From the NCBI RefSeq assembly GCF_900215355.1, contig NZ_OBEA01000006.1, positions 62,001-126,000 on the forward strand: a stretch of DNA of 64,000 bases. The letters run 5' to 3'. The position numbers and the translations under genes are program-made. The stretch comes from Pseudooceanicola antarcticus. GTDB lineage: Bacteria; Pseudomonadota; Alphaproteobacteria; Rhodobacterales; Rhodobacteraceae. The notes beneath the pieces were generated by a model. That model was not told where the DNA came from. It saw only the letters and a program-made list of their open reading frames with translations, and did not search any database. Positions 1-7,660 of this stretch are shown piece by piece; the first letter of the stretch is position 1; each line of letters begins with the position of its first letter.

Positions 1-2571
1 TTTGATGTGGCTGTCGACCGAGAGGAAGCGCTTGCCCTTCTTGCCGCAGGGGTTGGCGCAATCGAAGATCGCGTAGTGCTCTTCCTTCAGGAAGGGCGCG
101 CCTTCCAGCGTCATTGTCCCGCAGACGTGGTCGTTGGCGGCGTCGATCTCGGCCTTGGTGAAGCCCAGGTGACGCAGCATGTCGAAGCTGGGATCGTTCA
201 GCTTGGCCGCCGGGATGCCCAGGGTCTTGGTGCAGAACTCTTCGCCAAGCGTCCACTGGTTGAAGACGAAGCGGATGTCGAAGGCCGACTTCAGCGCCCC
301 GTTCACCTTCTTCAGCTCTTCGGGGCCGAAGCCATGGCCGACCAGCGAGGTGGTGTTGATGCCGGGGCAATTGCCGAGGCTGGCGTGACCCACGGCATAA
401 GAGACGATCTCTTCGACCTGCGAGGGGCTGTAGCCCAGCTTGGCCAGTGCCGCGGGAACCGAGCGGTTGATGATCTTGAAGTAGCCGCCACCGGCCAGCT
501 TCTTGAACTTCACCAGGGCGAAGTCGGGCTCGATGCCGGTGGTGTCGCAGTCCATGACCAGGCCGATGGTGCCCGTGGGGGCGATCACGCTGGTCTGCGC
601 GTTGCGGTAGCCATGCTGTTCGCCAAGGCGCACGGCCTCGTCCCAGCTGGCCATGGCCAGCTTCACCAGATCCTGGTCGGGGCAGTTGCCCAGATCCAGC
701 GGCACCGGCTTGACCGCAAGCTTCTCGTAGCCCTCGGTCGCGCCATAGGCGGCGTTGCGGTGGTTGCGCATGACGCGCAGCATATGCTTGGCGTTGCGCT
801 CGTAGCCCGAGAAGGCACCCAGCTCACCGGCCATCTCGGCGGAGGTGGCATAGGCGACGCCGGTCATGATCGCGGTCAGCGCGGCGCCAAGGGCGCGGCC
901 CTCGTCGCTGTCGTATCCGTAGCCCATGTTCATCAGCAGGCCGCCGATGTTGGCATAGCCCAGGCCCAGGGTGCGGAAGTCATAGGAGAGCTGGGCGATT
1001 TCCTTCGAGGGGAACTGCGCCATGGTCACCGAGATCTCCAGCGTCACCGTCCAGAGACGGGTGGCGTGGATGTAATCCTCGGCCTGGAACTTGCCGTCCT
1101 TGAGGAAGGTCAGCAGGTTCATCGAAGCCAGGTTACAGGCGGTGTCGTCCAGGAACATGTACTCGGAACAGGGGTTCGAGCCACGGATCTCGCCATCTTC
1201 CGGGCAGGTGTGCCAGGCGTTGACGGTGTCATGGAACTGGATGCCCGGATCGGCACAGGCCCAGGCGGCATGGCCGATGTCTTCCCAAAGGTCGCGCGCC
1301 TTGATGGTCTTGGCGACCGAGCCGTCGGTGCGGTTGATCAGCGCCCAGTCGTCATCGTTGCGCACCGCTTCGAGGTAGGCATCGGTGACCCGGACAGAGT
1401 TATTCGAATTTTGCCCAGAAACCGAGGCATAGGCTTCGGAATCCCAGTCGGTATCATAGGTCGGAAACTCGATGCTGCTATAGCCCTGGCGCGCGTAGTC
1501 CAGCACGCGCTTGATGTAGGTCTCGGGGATGGAGGATTTCTTTGCCTCGCGCACCGCCTTCTTCAGGCCTGCATTCGCGGCGGGGTCGTAGGCGTCAGCC
1601 TCGGCCCCGTCCCATTGCCGGATCGCCGCGAAGATGTCGTTCAGCTTGGCCTCGTGCATCTTGGAACCGGCAACGATGGAGGCAACCTTCTGTTCCTCCT
1701 TCACTTTCCAGTTGATGTATTCCTGCACGTCGGGGTGATCGGCATCAACGATGACCATCTTGGCCGCGCGCCGGGTGGTGCCCCCGGACTTGATCGCGCC
1801 GGCCGCCCGGTCGCCGATCTTCAGGAAGCCCATGAGGCCCGACGACTTGCCGCCGCCCGACAGCCGCTCGCCCTCGGCACGCAGGGACGAGAAGTTGGTG
1901 CCGGTGCCGGAGCCGTACTTGAACAGGCGCGCTTCACGCACCCAGAGATCCATGATCCCGCCTTCCGAGACCAGGTCATCCTTCACCGACTGGATGAAGC
2001 AGGCGTGGGGCTGGGGATGCTCGTAAGAGGATTTCGACTTGGTCAGCTTCCCGGTCTTGTAGTCCACGTAGTAGTGGCCCTGGCCCGGTCCGTCGATGCC
2101 ATAGGCCCAGTGCAGGCCGGTGTTGAACCACTGCGGAGAGTTCGGCGCGGCGCGCTGCGTGGCCAGCATGTGGCGCATCTCGTCGTAATAGGCGCGGGCG
2201 TCTTCCTCGGTGGTGAAATAGCCACCTTTCCAGCCCCAGTAGGTCCAGGCCCCGGCCAGACGATCGAAGACCTGCTTCGAGGAGGTCTCGCCGCCGATCT
2301 CGGCGCCCTCGTCGGCGACCGAACGCCAGAGGAACTCGGGCACGCCCTTTTCGCGCACGCGCTTCAGCTTCGAGGGCACGCCCGCCTTGCGGAAGTACTT
2401 CTGTGCGATGACATCCGAGGCCACCTGGCTCCAGCTCTCGGGGACTTCCAGCTCGTCGAGCTTGAAGACCACGGTGCCGTCCGGATTGCGGATCTCGCTG
2501 GTGGTGGTGATGAAGGGAATGCCCGCGTATGCGTCCTGGCCTGCTTCGGTAAACCTGCGTTCGATCTTCAT
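1..2571 (-). CDS. nrdJ: Vitamin B12-dependent (class II) ribonucleotide reductase, 3' end beyond window
   Basis: This enzyme reduces ribonucleotides to deoxyribonucleotides in the cytosol, using adenosylcobalamin to make the thiyl radical. Reading the minus strand from the ATG at 2571 gives 857 codons with no stop before the window edge. Alphaproteobacterial NrdJ proteins are about 1200 residues, so the last third or so is missing. The substrate-cysteine region HPQPHACFIQSV lies near residue 189 and the active-site motif SNPCSEYMF near residue 465. Also visible are the TGLHWAYGIDGPGQGHYYVD segment and the glycine-rich FKYGSGTGTNFS. The start follows an AGGG ribosome site at about 8 nt. NrdR-box-like sites lie 190-230 bp upstream. 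No class I nrdAB is seen here. The assignment is very secure. Confidence 0.96.
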   Translation of the reverse strand, partial: MKIERRFTEAGQDAYAGIPFITTTSEIRNPDGTVVFKLDELEVPESWSQVASDVIAQKYFRKAGVPSKLKRVREKGVPEFLWRSVADEGAEIGGETSSKQVFDRLAGAWTYWGWKGGYFTTEEDARAYYDEMRHMLATQRAAPNSPQWFNTGLHWAYGIDGPGQGHYYVDYKTGKLTKSKSSYEHPQPHACFIQSVKDDLVSEGGIMDLWVREARLFKYGSGTGTNFSSLRAEGERLSGGGKSSGLMGFLKIGDRAAGAIKSGGTTRRAAKMVIVDADHPDVQEYINWKVKEEQKVASIVAGSKMHEAKLNDIFAAIRQWDGAEADAYDPAANAGLKKAVREAKKSSIPETYIKRVLDYARQGYSSIEFPTYDTDWDSEAYASVSGQNSNNSVRVTDAYLEAVRNDDDWALINRTDGSVAKTIKARDLWEDIGHAAWACADPGIQFHDTVNAWHTCPEDGEIRGSNPCSEYMFLDDTACNLASMNLLTFLKDGKFQAEDYIHATRLWTVTLEISVTMAQFPSKEIAQLSYDFRTLGLGYANIGGLLMNMGYGYDSDEGRALGAALTAIMTGVAYATSAEMAGELGAFSGYERNAKHMLRVMRNHRNAAYGATEGYEKLAVKPVPLDLGNCPDQDLVKLAMASWDEAVRLGEQHGYRNAQTSVIAPTGTIGLVMDCDTTGIEPDFALVKFKKLAGGGYFKIINRSVPAALAKLGYSPSQVEEIVSYAVGHASLGNCPGINTTSLVGHGFGPEELKKVNGALKSAFDIRFVFNQWTLGEEFCTKTLGIPAAKLNDPSFDMLRHLGFTKAEIDAANDHVCGTMTLEGAPFLKEEHYAIFDCANPCGKKGKRFLSVDSHIK

Positions 2572-2756
2572 GATTTGCGCCCTAATACTGGTTCCTGTCC
2601 TCGAACCCGAAGCCCGCATCCGCCCTTCTGGACATCAGCCTCCTGGCCCTCCGCCTCGGCAAGGCCGAGCAAGACTCCATGGCGACCGCCTTTTGGAGGC
2701 GGTTCGGGGCCCTCGGGACAGGACCCTGCTTGCTTGTGTTGTCTTGCCGCGAAGCT

Positions 2757-2770
2757 CACTACATTTAGTG
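2757..2770 (-). promoter_or_regulatory. NrdR box (distal of a pair) upstream of nrdJ
   Basis: CACTACATTTAGTG is a perfect 5-bp inverted repeat (CACTA/TAGTG) with a 4-nt spacer. It matches the inner NrdR-box consensus caCwAtATaTwGtg at 12 of 14 positions. NrdR is the zinc/ATP-cone repressor of ribonucleotide reductase genes. The site lies in the leader or promoter region of the divergently read nrdJ gene. That NrdR binds here is inferred. Confidence 0.7.
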
Positions 2771-2787
2771 GGCACCCCGCCTGCCGT

Positions 2788-2801
2788 CACAATCTGCGGT
2801 A
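2788..2801 (-). promoter_or_regulatory. Second, weaker NrdR-box-like site upstream of nrdJ
   Basis: CACAATCTGCGGTA matches the NrdR-box consensus at 9 of 14 positions and has poor dyad symmetry. It starts exactly 31 bp from the first box, the three-helical-turn spacing typical of paired NrdR boxes. On the minus strand it overlaps a plausible -10 (CAGATT), 17 nt after TTGATA. The spacing is the main reason to take it seriously. Confidence 0.45.
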
Positions 2802-3368
2802 TTTGAAGGTCGATATCAACGGATTTTATCACCTAAAAATCCCTTGACGTGATCTTGTCGCAGGGCGTTGATTCCCGTTACTGACCCGAGAGACAGAAAA
2901 CCCTTTTCGTTCAAGAAGCTTACCGCCGCGGCTCAGGCTCAGGCTGAACTTCCGCCGCGTCGCGGCAACCTGGGCGCGAGCGCAACACTCCTCGGTCTGC
3001 CCACAAAATGCCCGGTGTTTGATCTTTAAATCACACCACATCTGGTAGGTCCGGGCTTGCAGAAATGCATCCCCCTGCGCGGAGGGGAATCAACCGCGCG
3101 GTCAAATTTCGCGGCAAGGAAAGCGACAGGGCTTTCCCCAGGGAAAGCCAAGCAAATCAAAGAGATGCGGAAAAGCGTCAGGTCTGGAAGCCCAGGCGCC
3201 AAAGATACCGGGCCAACCGAAGGCGGGCCCCTGCCCCCGGGTGGCCAAGGCTTAGGCCAGTCCCCCTACTATATATACAGTGCCCCCTGTGCGTGTTGGT
3301 GCGCCTCGTGAGAACAGACGCCAGCCAACCGACACGCATCGCCAGGAAGGGCCGGGCCGGTGTGACGT

Positions 3369-4265
3369 TCAGGAGGTCGCGTCGCGGTCGACACCGTATT
3401 CACCGCAAAGCTCGGACAGGGCGCCGTGCAACAGGCCGATGATCTCGGCGCGCGGAGAAGAGGTCCGCTCGACGATGCCGATCTGGCGGTTCACCTGCGG
3501 CGAGCCGAAGGGGTGACGGCTGAGGCCCAGGTCCTCGGGCTCCTGCAAGGCGACATGGGGCACAACCGAGATGCCCAGCCCCTGGCGCACGAAGGTGACG
3601 ATCGAGCCGATGGTGTCGATCTCGGCCACGTCATTGGTCACCACGCCGAGTCGAGAGAGTTCGGTGTCGATCAGGTTGGCCAGCGGCACCGCGCTCCGGA
3701 AGCGGATATAGGGCCGCGTATTCAGCAACTCGATGGGGTCGACGGCCTGCATGCCCGGCGGTCCGATCAGCCAGAGCGGCTCGCGCAGGAAGGGACTCCA
3801 GCGCAGCGCACTGGGGAATCCCAGGTGTTCCGCGACGATAGCCGCGTCGAGACGACCGGCCGCGACATCCGCGATGAGGCTGGTCGAGAGCGACACCCGC
3901 AGGCTTGGCTTCAGCGCCGGATAGCGCTGGCGCATCTGTATCAAAGCGCGCGGCAGGAGGTTCAGCGCGCTTGAGCGGACCGAGCCCAGCATCAGCGTGC
4001 CGGCGATCTGATCACCGCTCAGGCTGGCCTTGGTATCCTCGGCGCGGCGCAGGATATCACGTGCCATTTCAAGCACCTGATGTCCCTCGGGCGTGACCCG
4101 CGGCGGTCGGGTGCTGCGGTCGAAGATGGTCACGCGCAGCTCCTCTTCCAAGGCGTGAACCTGCTGGCTGACGGCCGAGGGGGTCAGGCCGACAACATCT
4201 GCCGCCTGGGCGAAAGTGCCATGGGATTGAATGGCCAAGAGGGTCTTCAGTTGCCGGGTTTCCAT
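3369..4265 (-). CDS. LysR-family transcriptional regulator
   Basis: The protein is a 298-residue LysR-type activator or repressor. The N-terminal winged helix-turn-helix (residues about 1-60) contains the FAQAADVVGLTPSAVSQQ recognition-helix region. A periplasmic-binding-protein-like effector domain follows, with LMLGSVRSSALNLLPRAL at its beginning. Three in-frame starts (GTG, ATG, ATG) sit side by side. The third is chosen because METRQL is the usual LysR beginning and a GGA lies 7 nt before it. The gene diverges from the 2-hydroxyacid dehydrogenase operon 189 bp away, so it probably regulates that operon in response to its substrate. The effector is unknown. Confidence 0.88.
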   Translation of the reverse strand: METRQLKTLLAIQSHGTFAQAADVVGLTPSAVSQQVHALEEELRVTIFDRSTRPPRVTPEGHQVLEMARDILRRAEDTKASLSGDQIAGTLMLGSVRSSALNLLPRALIQMRQRYPALKPSLRVSLSTSLIADVAAGRLDAAIVAEHLGFPSALRWSPFLREPLWLIGPPGMQAVDPIELLNTRPYIRFRSAVPLANLIDTELSRLGVVTNDVAEIDTIGSIVTFVRQGLGISVVPHVALQEPEDLGLSRHPFGSPQVNRQIGIVERTSSPRAEIIGLLHGALSELCGEYGVDRDATS

Positions 4266-4454
4266 CATCACATCCAGTTTTTCTAAATCTAATAACCAGA
4301 ATTACGCGTTTTTGTGAAGACATTCTTTGCGTTAGGGTCACCACCCAAGGAGGAGACCTGCAGCCCGGTTGAGGAGACCGCTGCAGATCTATCGACAGAC
4401 ACAGAGACGAAATGGCGCGCCCCGACGTCTCGGGACGCTATGGAGACACGCGCG
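4266..4454. promoter_or_regulatory. Divergent promoter region, probable LysR operator
   Basis: This 189-bp spacer between the LysR gene and the dehydrogenase operon is clearly more AT-rich than the flanks near 4275-4330. The segment 4281-4301 begins TTCT and ends AGAA and has the T-N11-A style of LysR boxes, though its arms are only 4 bp. Position and divergence support a regulatory role. The exact operator is a guess. Confidence 0.35.
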
Positions 4455-5465
4455 ATGAGCAAGACAATCCTCGTAACGGGGCCCGACCTCGACCCGGCAG
4501 CGGCCCGTATCGTGGCCGAGCATGGGTACCAGACGGTGCACACCCCGCCCTATGCCGACAGCGCGGTCATTTCCGAGTATCTTCAGAAGACCGGCGCCGA
4601 GGGCATTGTCTCTCGCATGGGCCGCCTGGATGCCTCGGTCATGGATGTGGCGCCGCACCTCAAGGTGATCTCGAAGCACGGGGTCGGCGTCGACAACATC
4701 GACATCGAGGCCGCCGCCGAGCGCGGCATCCCGGTGCTGGTCGCCACCGGCGCCAACGCGGTCTCGGTGGGCGAACATGCCATCGCGCTGCTGCTGGCAA
4801 CGGTCAAGCGGGTGCTGCCGCTGGATGCGGGCCTGCGCGCCGGTCGTTGGGAAAAGCCCGGCTTCTCCGGGCGAGAGATCGCCGGCTCCACCATGGGCCT
4901 GATGGGCATGGGCGCGATTGCCCAGGCCACCGGCCGCATGGCCAAGGGCCTGGGTCTGAACCTGGTGGGGTATGACCCCTACGCCCCCGACAGCGCCTTC
5001 GAGGCGCTCGGCGTCACCCGCTGCGCCACGCTCGATGAGATGCTGGTGCAATCCGACATCCTCTCGCTGCATTGCCCGCTGAACGACCAGACGCGCGGCA
5101 TGCTGAACGCCGAGAGCATCGCCAAGATGCCCAAGGGGGCCTATGTCATCAACACCGCCCGCGGTGGTCTGATCGACGAGCCCGCCCTGGTGGCAGCGAT
5201 CGAGAGCGGCCACCTGGCAGGCGCGGGCCTCGATACCTTCGCGGTCGAGCCCCCCGCCCCCGATCACCCCTATTTCGACGTTCCGGAAATCGTGCTGACC
5301 CCGCATATCGGCGGCGTCACCCGCCAGGCCGGCGCCCGTGTCGGCGTCGATGCGGTGACCGGCATCTTCCAGATCCTCGACGGCCAGCCCGTCGCCCCCG
5401 AACGCATCATCAACCGCAAATTGCTGGCCGCCGCACAGGCAGAGCCGGCAAACATGGAGAAGTGA
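4455..5465 (+). CDS. D-isomer-specific 2-hydroxyacid dehydrogenase (SerA-like)
   Basis: This NAD-dependent oxidoreductase interconverts a 2-hydroxyacid and a 2-keto acid. The 336-residue chain has the Rossmann motif GLMGMGAIA (148-156), an acidic residue at D174 in GYDPY that favours NAD over NADP, and the catalytic trio R236 (NTARGG), E265 (FAVEPP) and H284 (TPHIGG). It lacks the C-terminal ACT domain of long phosphoglycerate dehydrogenases, so a catabolic role is more likely than serine synthesis. The ATG at 4455 is preferred to earlier in-frame starts because GGAG lies 9 nt upstream. It is the first gene of a tight cluster with an aldolase-like protein and a tricarboxylate transporter. The substrate is unknown. 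Confidence 0.88.
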   Translation: MSKTILVTGPDLDPAAARIVAEHGYQTVHTPPYADSAVISEYLQKTGAEGIVSRMGRLDASVMDVAPHLKVISKHGVGVDNIDIEAAAERGIPVLVATGANAVSVGEHAIALLLATVKRVLPLDAGLRAGRWEKPGFSGREIAGSTMGLMGMGAIAQATGRMAKGLGLNLVGYDPYAPDSAFEALGVTRCATLDEMLVQSDILSLHCPLNDQTRGMLNAESIAKMPKGAYVINTARGGLIDEPALVAAIESGHLAGAGLDTFAVEPPAPDHPYFDVPEIVLTPHIGGVTRQAGARVGVDAVTGIFQILDGQPVAPERIINRKLLAAAQAEPANMEK

Positions 5466-5467
5466 CA

Positions 5468-6148
5468 ATGACCATCGGCTTCCGCATCCTCAACCGTGAC
5501 CGCGTCGCCCCTGCCGAGCTCGTCGCCGAGTTCGCCAAGCTTCCGGTGGCCAATGTCTCCGACAGCATGTCGCGCATGACCGCCGCCGGCTCGCGCCTGC
5601 GCCCGATGCACAGCTCCGGCGGCATGGCGGGCGTCGCCCTGACGGTGAAGGCGCGCCCCGGCGACAACCTGATGCTGCATGCCGCCATCGACCGTGCCGT
5701 GCCCGGCGACGTGATCGTCGTCGACGCGGGCGGTGCCCTGGACAATGCACTCATGGGCGAGTTGATGCTGGCCTATGCTATCAAGAAGGGCGTGGTCGGC
5801 TTCGTCATCGACGGCGCGATCCGCGACCTGGACAATTTCCGCGAGACAAACCTGCCGACCTGGGCAGCGGGTGTCACCCATCGCGGCCCGTACAAGGACG
5901 GACCCGGCGAGGTCAATGTTCCTATCTCCATCGACGGAATGGTTATCCATCCCGGCGATATCATCATCGGTGACAGCGATGGCGTGCTATGCGTGCCTAT
6001 CGACGGGGCCGATACGATCCTGAAATCCACTCAGGCCAAATCCGCCGCCGAGATCAAGCAGATGGCTGACATCGAAGCTGGCACCAACGACCGGAGCTGG
6101 GTTGACCGCGCACTCAAGGAACGCGGTTGTGCCCTGCCCCAAGACTAA
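5468..6148 (+). CDS. RraA / HMG-CHA aldolase family protein
   Basis: This is a 226-residue member of the RraA-like fold, which includes 4-hydroxy-4-methyl-2-oxoglutarate/4-carboxy-4-hydroxy-2-oxoadipate aldolases as well as the RNase E regulator RraA. The divalent-metal and substrate residues of the aldolase branch appear intact: G96-E97-L98, then G116-A-I-R119-D120. The Arg-Asp pair is what the aldolases need, so a catalytic role (retro-aldol or oxaloacetate decarboxylation giving pyruvate) is more likely than RNase regulation. The gene begins 2 bp after the dehydrogenase stop and precedes tctC by 28 bp, so it is in the same operon. Family is sure, exact reaction is not. Confidence 0.85.
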   Translation: MTIGFRILNRDRVAPAELVAEFAKLPVANVSDSMSRMTAAGSRLRPMHSSGGMAGVALTVKARPGDNLMLHAAIDRAVPGDVIVVDAGGALDNALMGELMLAYAIKKGVVGFVIDGAIRDLDNFRETNLPTWAAGVTHRGPYKDGPGEVNVPISIDGMVIHPGDIIIGDSDGVLCVPIDGADTILKSTQAKSAAEIKQMADIEAGTNDRSWVDRALKERGCALPQD

Positions 6149-6176
6149 GCAAACCTGCATGCAAAGGAGGAGTGAC

Positions 6177-7130
6177 ATGCTCAACATCTTCAAGAAAACT
6201 GCCATTGCCGGCGCAATGATCCTGTCCGCAGGGGCAGCCATGGCCGACTATCCCGAGAAACCCATCGAGGTGATCGTGGGCTATTCCGCTGGTGGCGGCA
6301 CCGATGTCATGGCGCGTACCGCCGCGCCCTTCATCGAGAAGTACCTGGGCGACGGCGCAAGCCTCGTCGTGAAGAACATGCCCGGTGCCTCGGGCCAGAT
6401 CGGCGTGACCGAAGCGGCGAATGCCGATCCGGACGGCTACACCCTGGGCACCTTCAACCTGCCGGGCATGATGGCGCGTACCATCGACCGCGAGGCCGAT
6501 TACGACCGCGACAGCTTCACCTACCTGGCCAACGTCGTGAACGATCCCAACGTGATCGTCACCTCGAAGGACAGCGGCCTGGACACCCTGGACAAGCTGA
6601 TCGCCGAAGCGAAGGAAAACCCCTTCGCCGTGACCGTCGGCATGTCCTCGCTGGGTGGCGATGACCACTTCGCGCTGATCAAGCTGCAGAACCTCACCGA
6701 GACCGAGTTCACCATCGTTCCGTTCAAGGGCTCCGCCCCCGCACGGACCGCGCTTCTGGGCGGCCACGTCGCCATGGGCATCCTGAACATCTCGGAAGTG
6801 GCCGAATTCCAGGACCAGCTGAACGTCCTGGGCGTCGCCACCAAGGAGCGTTCGCCCTTCGCACCTGAGCTGGCAACCTTCCAGGAGCAGGGCCTCGACC
6901 TGGTCAACGGCTCCATGCGCGGCTTCATCGCCCCCAAGGGGCTGCCGGAAGACGTGCAGGCCAAGCTGATCGACGCCTTCTCCCAGCTGTCCAGCGATCA
7001 GGAGTTCCTCGACGCCATGGCCGCGACCGCCAACCCGGTCGAAGTGGTCACCGGCGAGGACTTCAAGCAGCTGACCTCGGACCTCTATGATCTCGCCAAG
7101 GGCGTGTGGGAAACCACCCCCTGGAACTGA
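6177..7130 (+). CDS. tctC: Tripartite tricarboxylate transporter substrate-binding protein TctC
   Basis: This is the periplasmic solute receptor of a TTT (Bug/TctC) carrier. The 317-residue precursor starts with a signal peptide: two lysines, a hydrophobic stretch and AMA-D cleavage near residue 22. The mature start YPEKPIEVIVGYSAGGGTD is the family's first substrate loop. The start is fixed by an AAAGGAGG ribosome site 6-7 nt before ATG 6177. An earlier in-frame ATG would add a non-signal extension overlapping the upstream gene. It lies in the order tctC-tctB-tctA, with a strong hairpin after it that probably raises tctC message over the membrane subunits. The ligand is likely a di- or tricarboxylate or hydroxyacid. 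Confidence 0.93.
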   Translation: MLNIFKKTAIAGAMILSAGAAMADYPEKPIEVIVGYSAGGGTDVMARTAAPFIEKYLGDGASLVVKNMPGASGQIGVTEAANADPDGYTLGTFNLPGMMARTIDREADYDRDSFTYLANVVNDPNVIVTSKDSGLDTLDKLIAEAKENPFAVTVGMSSLGGDDHFALIKLQNLTETEFTIVPFKGSAPARTALLGGHVAMGILNISEVAEFQDQLNVLGVATKERSPFAPELATFQEQGLDLVNGSMRGFIAPKGLPEDVQAKLIDAFSQLSSDQEFLDAMAATANPVEVVTGEDFKQLTSDLYDLAKGVWETTPWN

Positions 7131-7138
7131 GGCCAAGA

Positions 7139-7165
7139 GCGTGAGGGGGATCTTCCCCCTCACGC
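7139..7165 (+). terminator. Intercistronic hairpin between tctC and tctB
   Basis: A perfect 12-bp stem (GCGTGAGGGGGA with TCCCCCTCACGC, 3-nt loop) begins 8 nt after the tctC stop. No T-run follows. Such hairpins behind binding-protein genes usually stabilise the 5' message or attenuate read-through rather than fully terminate. I infer that here. Confidence 0.8.
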
Positions 7166-7195
7166 ATCCCCCCACCTGTCATCAAGAGCAAACCC

Positions 7196-7657
7196 ATGCC
7201 CGAGAGCCGCAAATCCCGTCTGACCCGGCCCGAGACCCTGACCGCACTCGGGATCCTTCTGGTCGCCGCCGGGTTCCTTATCCCCACCTCCGAGCTGCGC
7301 CCGATCTCCGCGCTGCTGCCCGCCGCAATGCTGATCGGCCTGATCGTTCTGGCCGTGCTGCTGCTGCTCGCCGACCAGCGCAAGGCCGCCGCCGGAGAAG
7401 AGGCAAAGCCCGTCACCCAGTCGCCGAAGCGCGTGGTCGGAGCCTTCCTGCTGATCGTCTCCTACGCGCTGGCCACCGATTTCATCGGTTTCTACGTCAG
7501 CACCGCCGTGACCATTCCGCTGGTCGCCTGGCTCTTTGGCTATCGCAATCCGCTCGGGCTGCTGGTCGCCACGGTGATCGTCGTCGGCACGATCTGGGCC
7601 ATCTTCGATTTCGGGATGTCGCAGGACTTCCCCACTGGCCGCTTCTGGGGGCGTTGA
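7196..7657 (+). CDS. tctB: Tripartite tricarboxylate transporter small membrane subunit TctB
   Basis: This 153-residue inner-membrane protein has four predicted hydrophobic segments: about 15-28, 38-60, 80-100 and 106-135. That is the layout and length of TctB subunits. It pairs with TctA to form the proton- or sodium-driven translocator fed by TctC. The sequence itself is poorly conserved in this family, so the call rests on topology plus its place between tctC and tctA, 3 bp from the latter. Confidence 0.88.
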   Translation: MPESRKSRLTRPETLTALGILLVAAGFLIPTSELRPISALLPAAMLIGLIVLAVLLLLADQRKAAAGEEAKPVTQSPKRVVGAFLLIVSYALATDFIGFYVSTAVTIPLVAWLFGYRNPLGLLVATVIVVGTIWAIFDFGMSQDFPTGRFWGR

Positions 7658-7660
7658 TCC

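Larger units (their letters stand above)
2572..3368. other. 797-bp gene-free region between a LysR gene and nrdJ
   Basis: No credible coding sequence lies here; the reading frames lack ribosome sites and family resemblance. Apart from the two NrdR-like boxes it holds a perfect 9-bp hairpin, GGCTTTCCC/GGGAAAGCC, at 3130-3149, and a GC-rich inverted segment near 3223-3245. It also holds an isolated AT-rich site, TACTATATATACAG (3267-3280), that fits the NrdR consensus at 11 of 14 positions but has no partner at 31 bp. I looked for a cobalamin riboswitch core (GGGAA...GGTG...ACTG) on both strands and did not find one. The gap is long for this genome and could host a small RNA or a long nrdJ leader. 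Confidence 0.5.

Noticed and set aside
7-2847. 946-codon plus-strand reading frame
   Set aside because: It is the antisense shadow of nrdJ, whose motifs are unmistakable on the minus strand; the shadow has Gly/Val/Asp/His-rich composition and no family resemblance.
3175-3190. GTCAGGTCTGGAAG, similar to the conserved SRP RNA loop
   Set aside because: The following GAAGCAGCC and the flanking stem of 4.5S RNA are absent.
2572-3368. Cobalamin riboswitch for the B12-dependent nrdJ
   Set aside because: No B12-box or GGGAA...GGTG core found on either strand.
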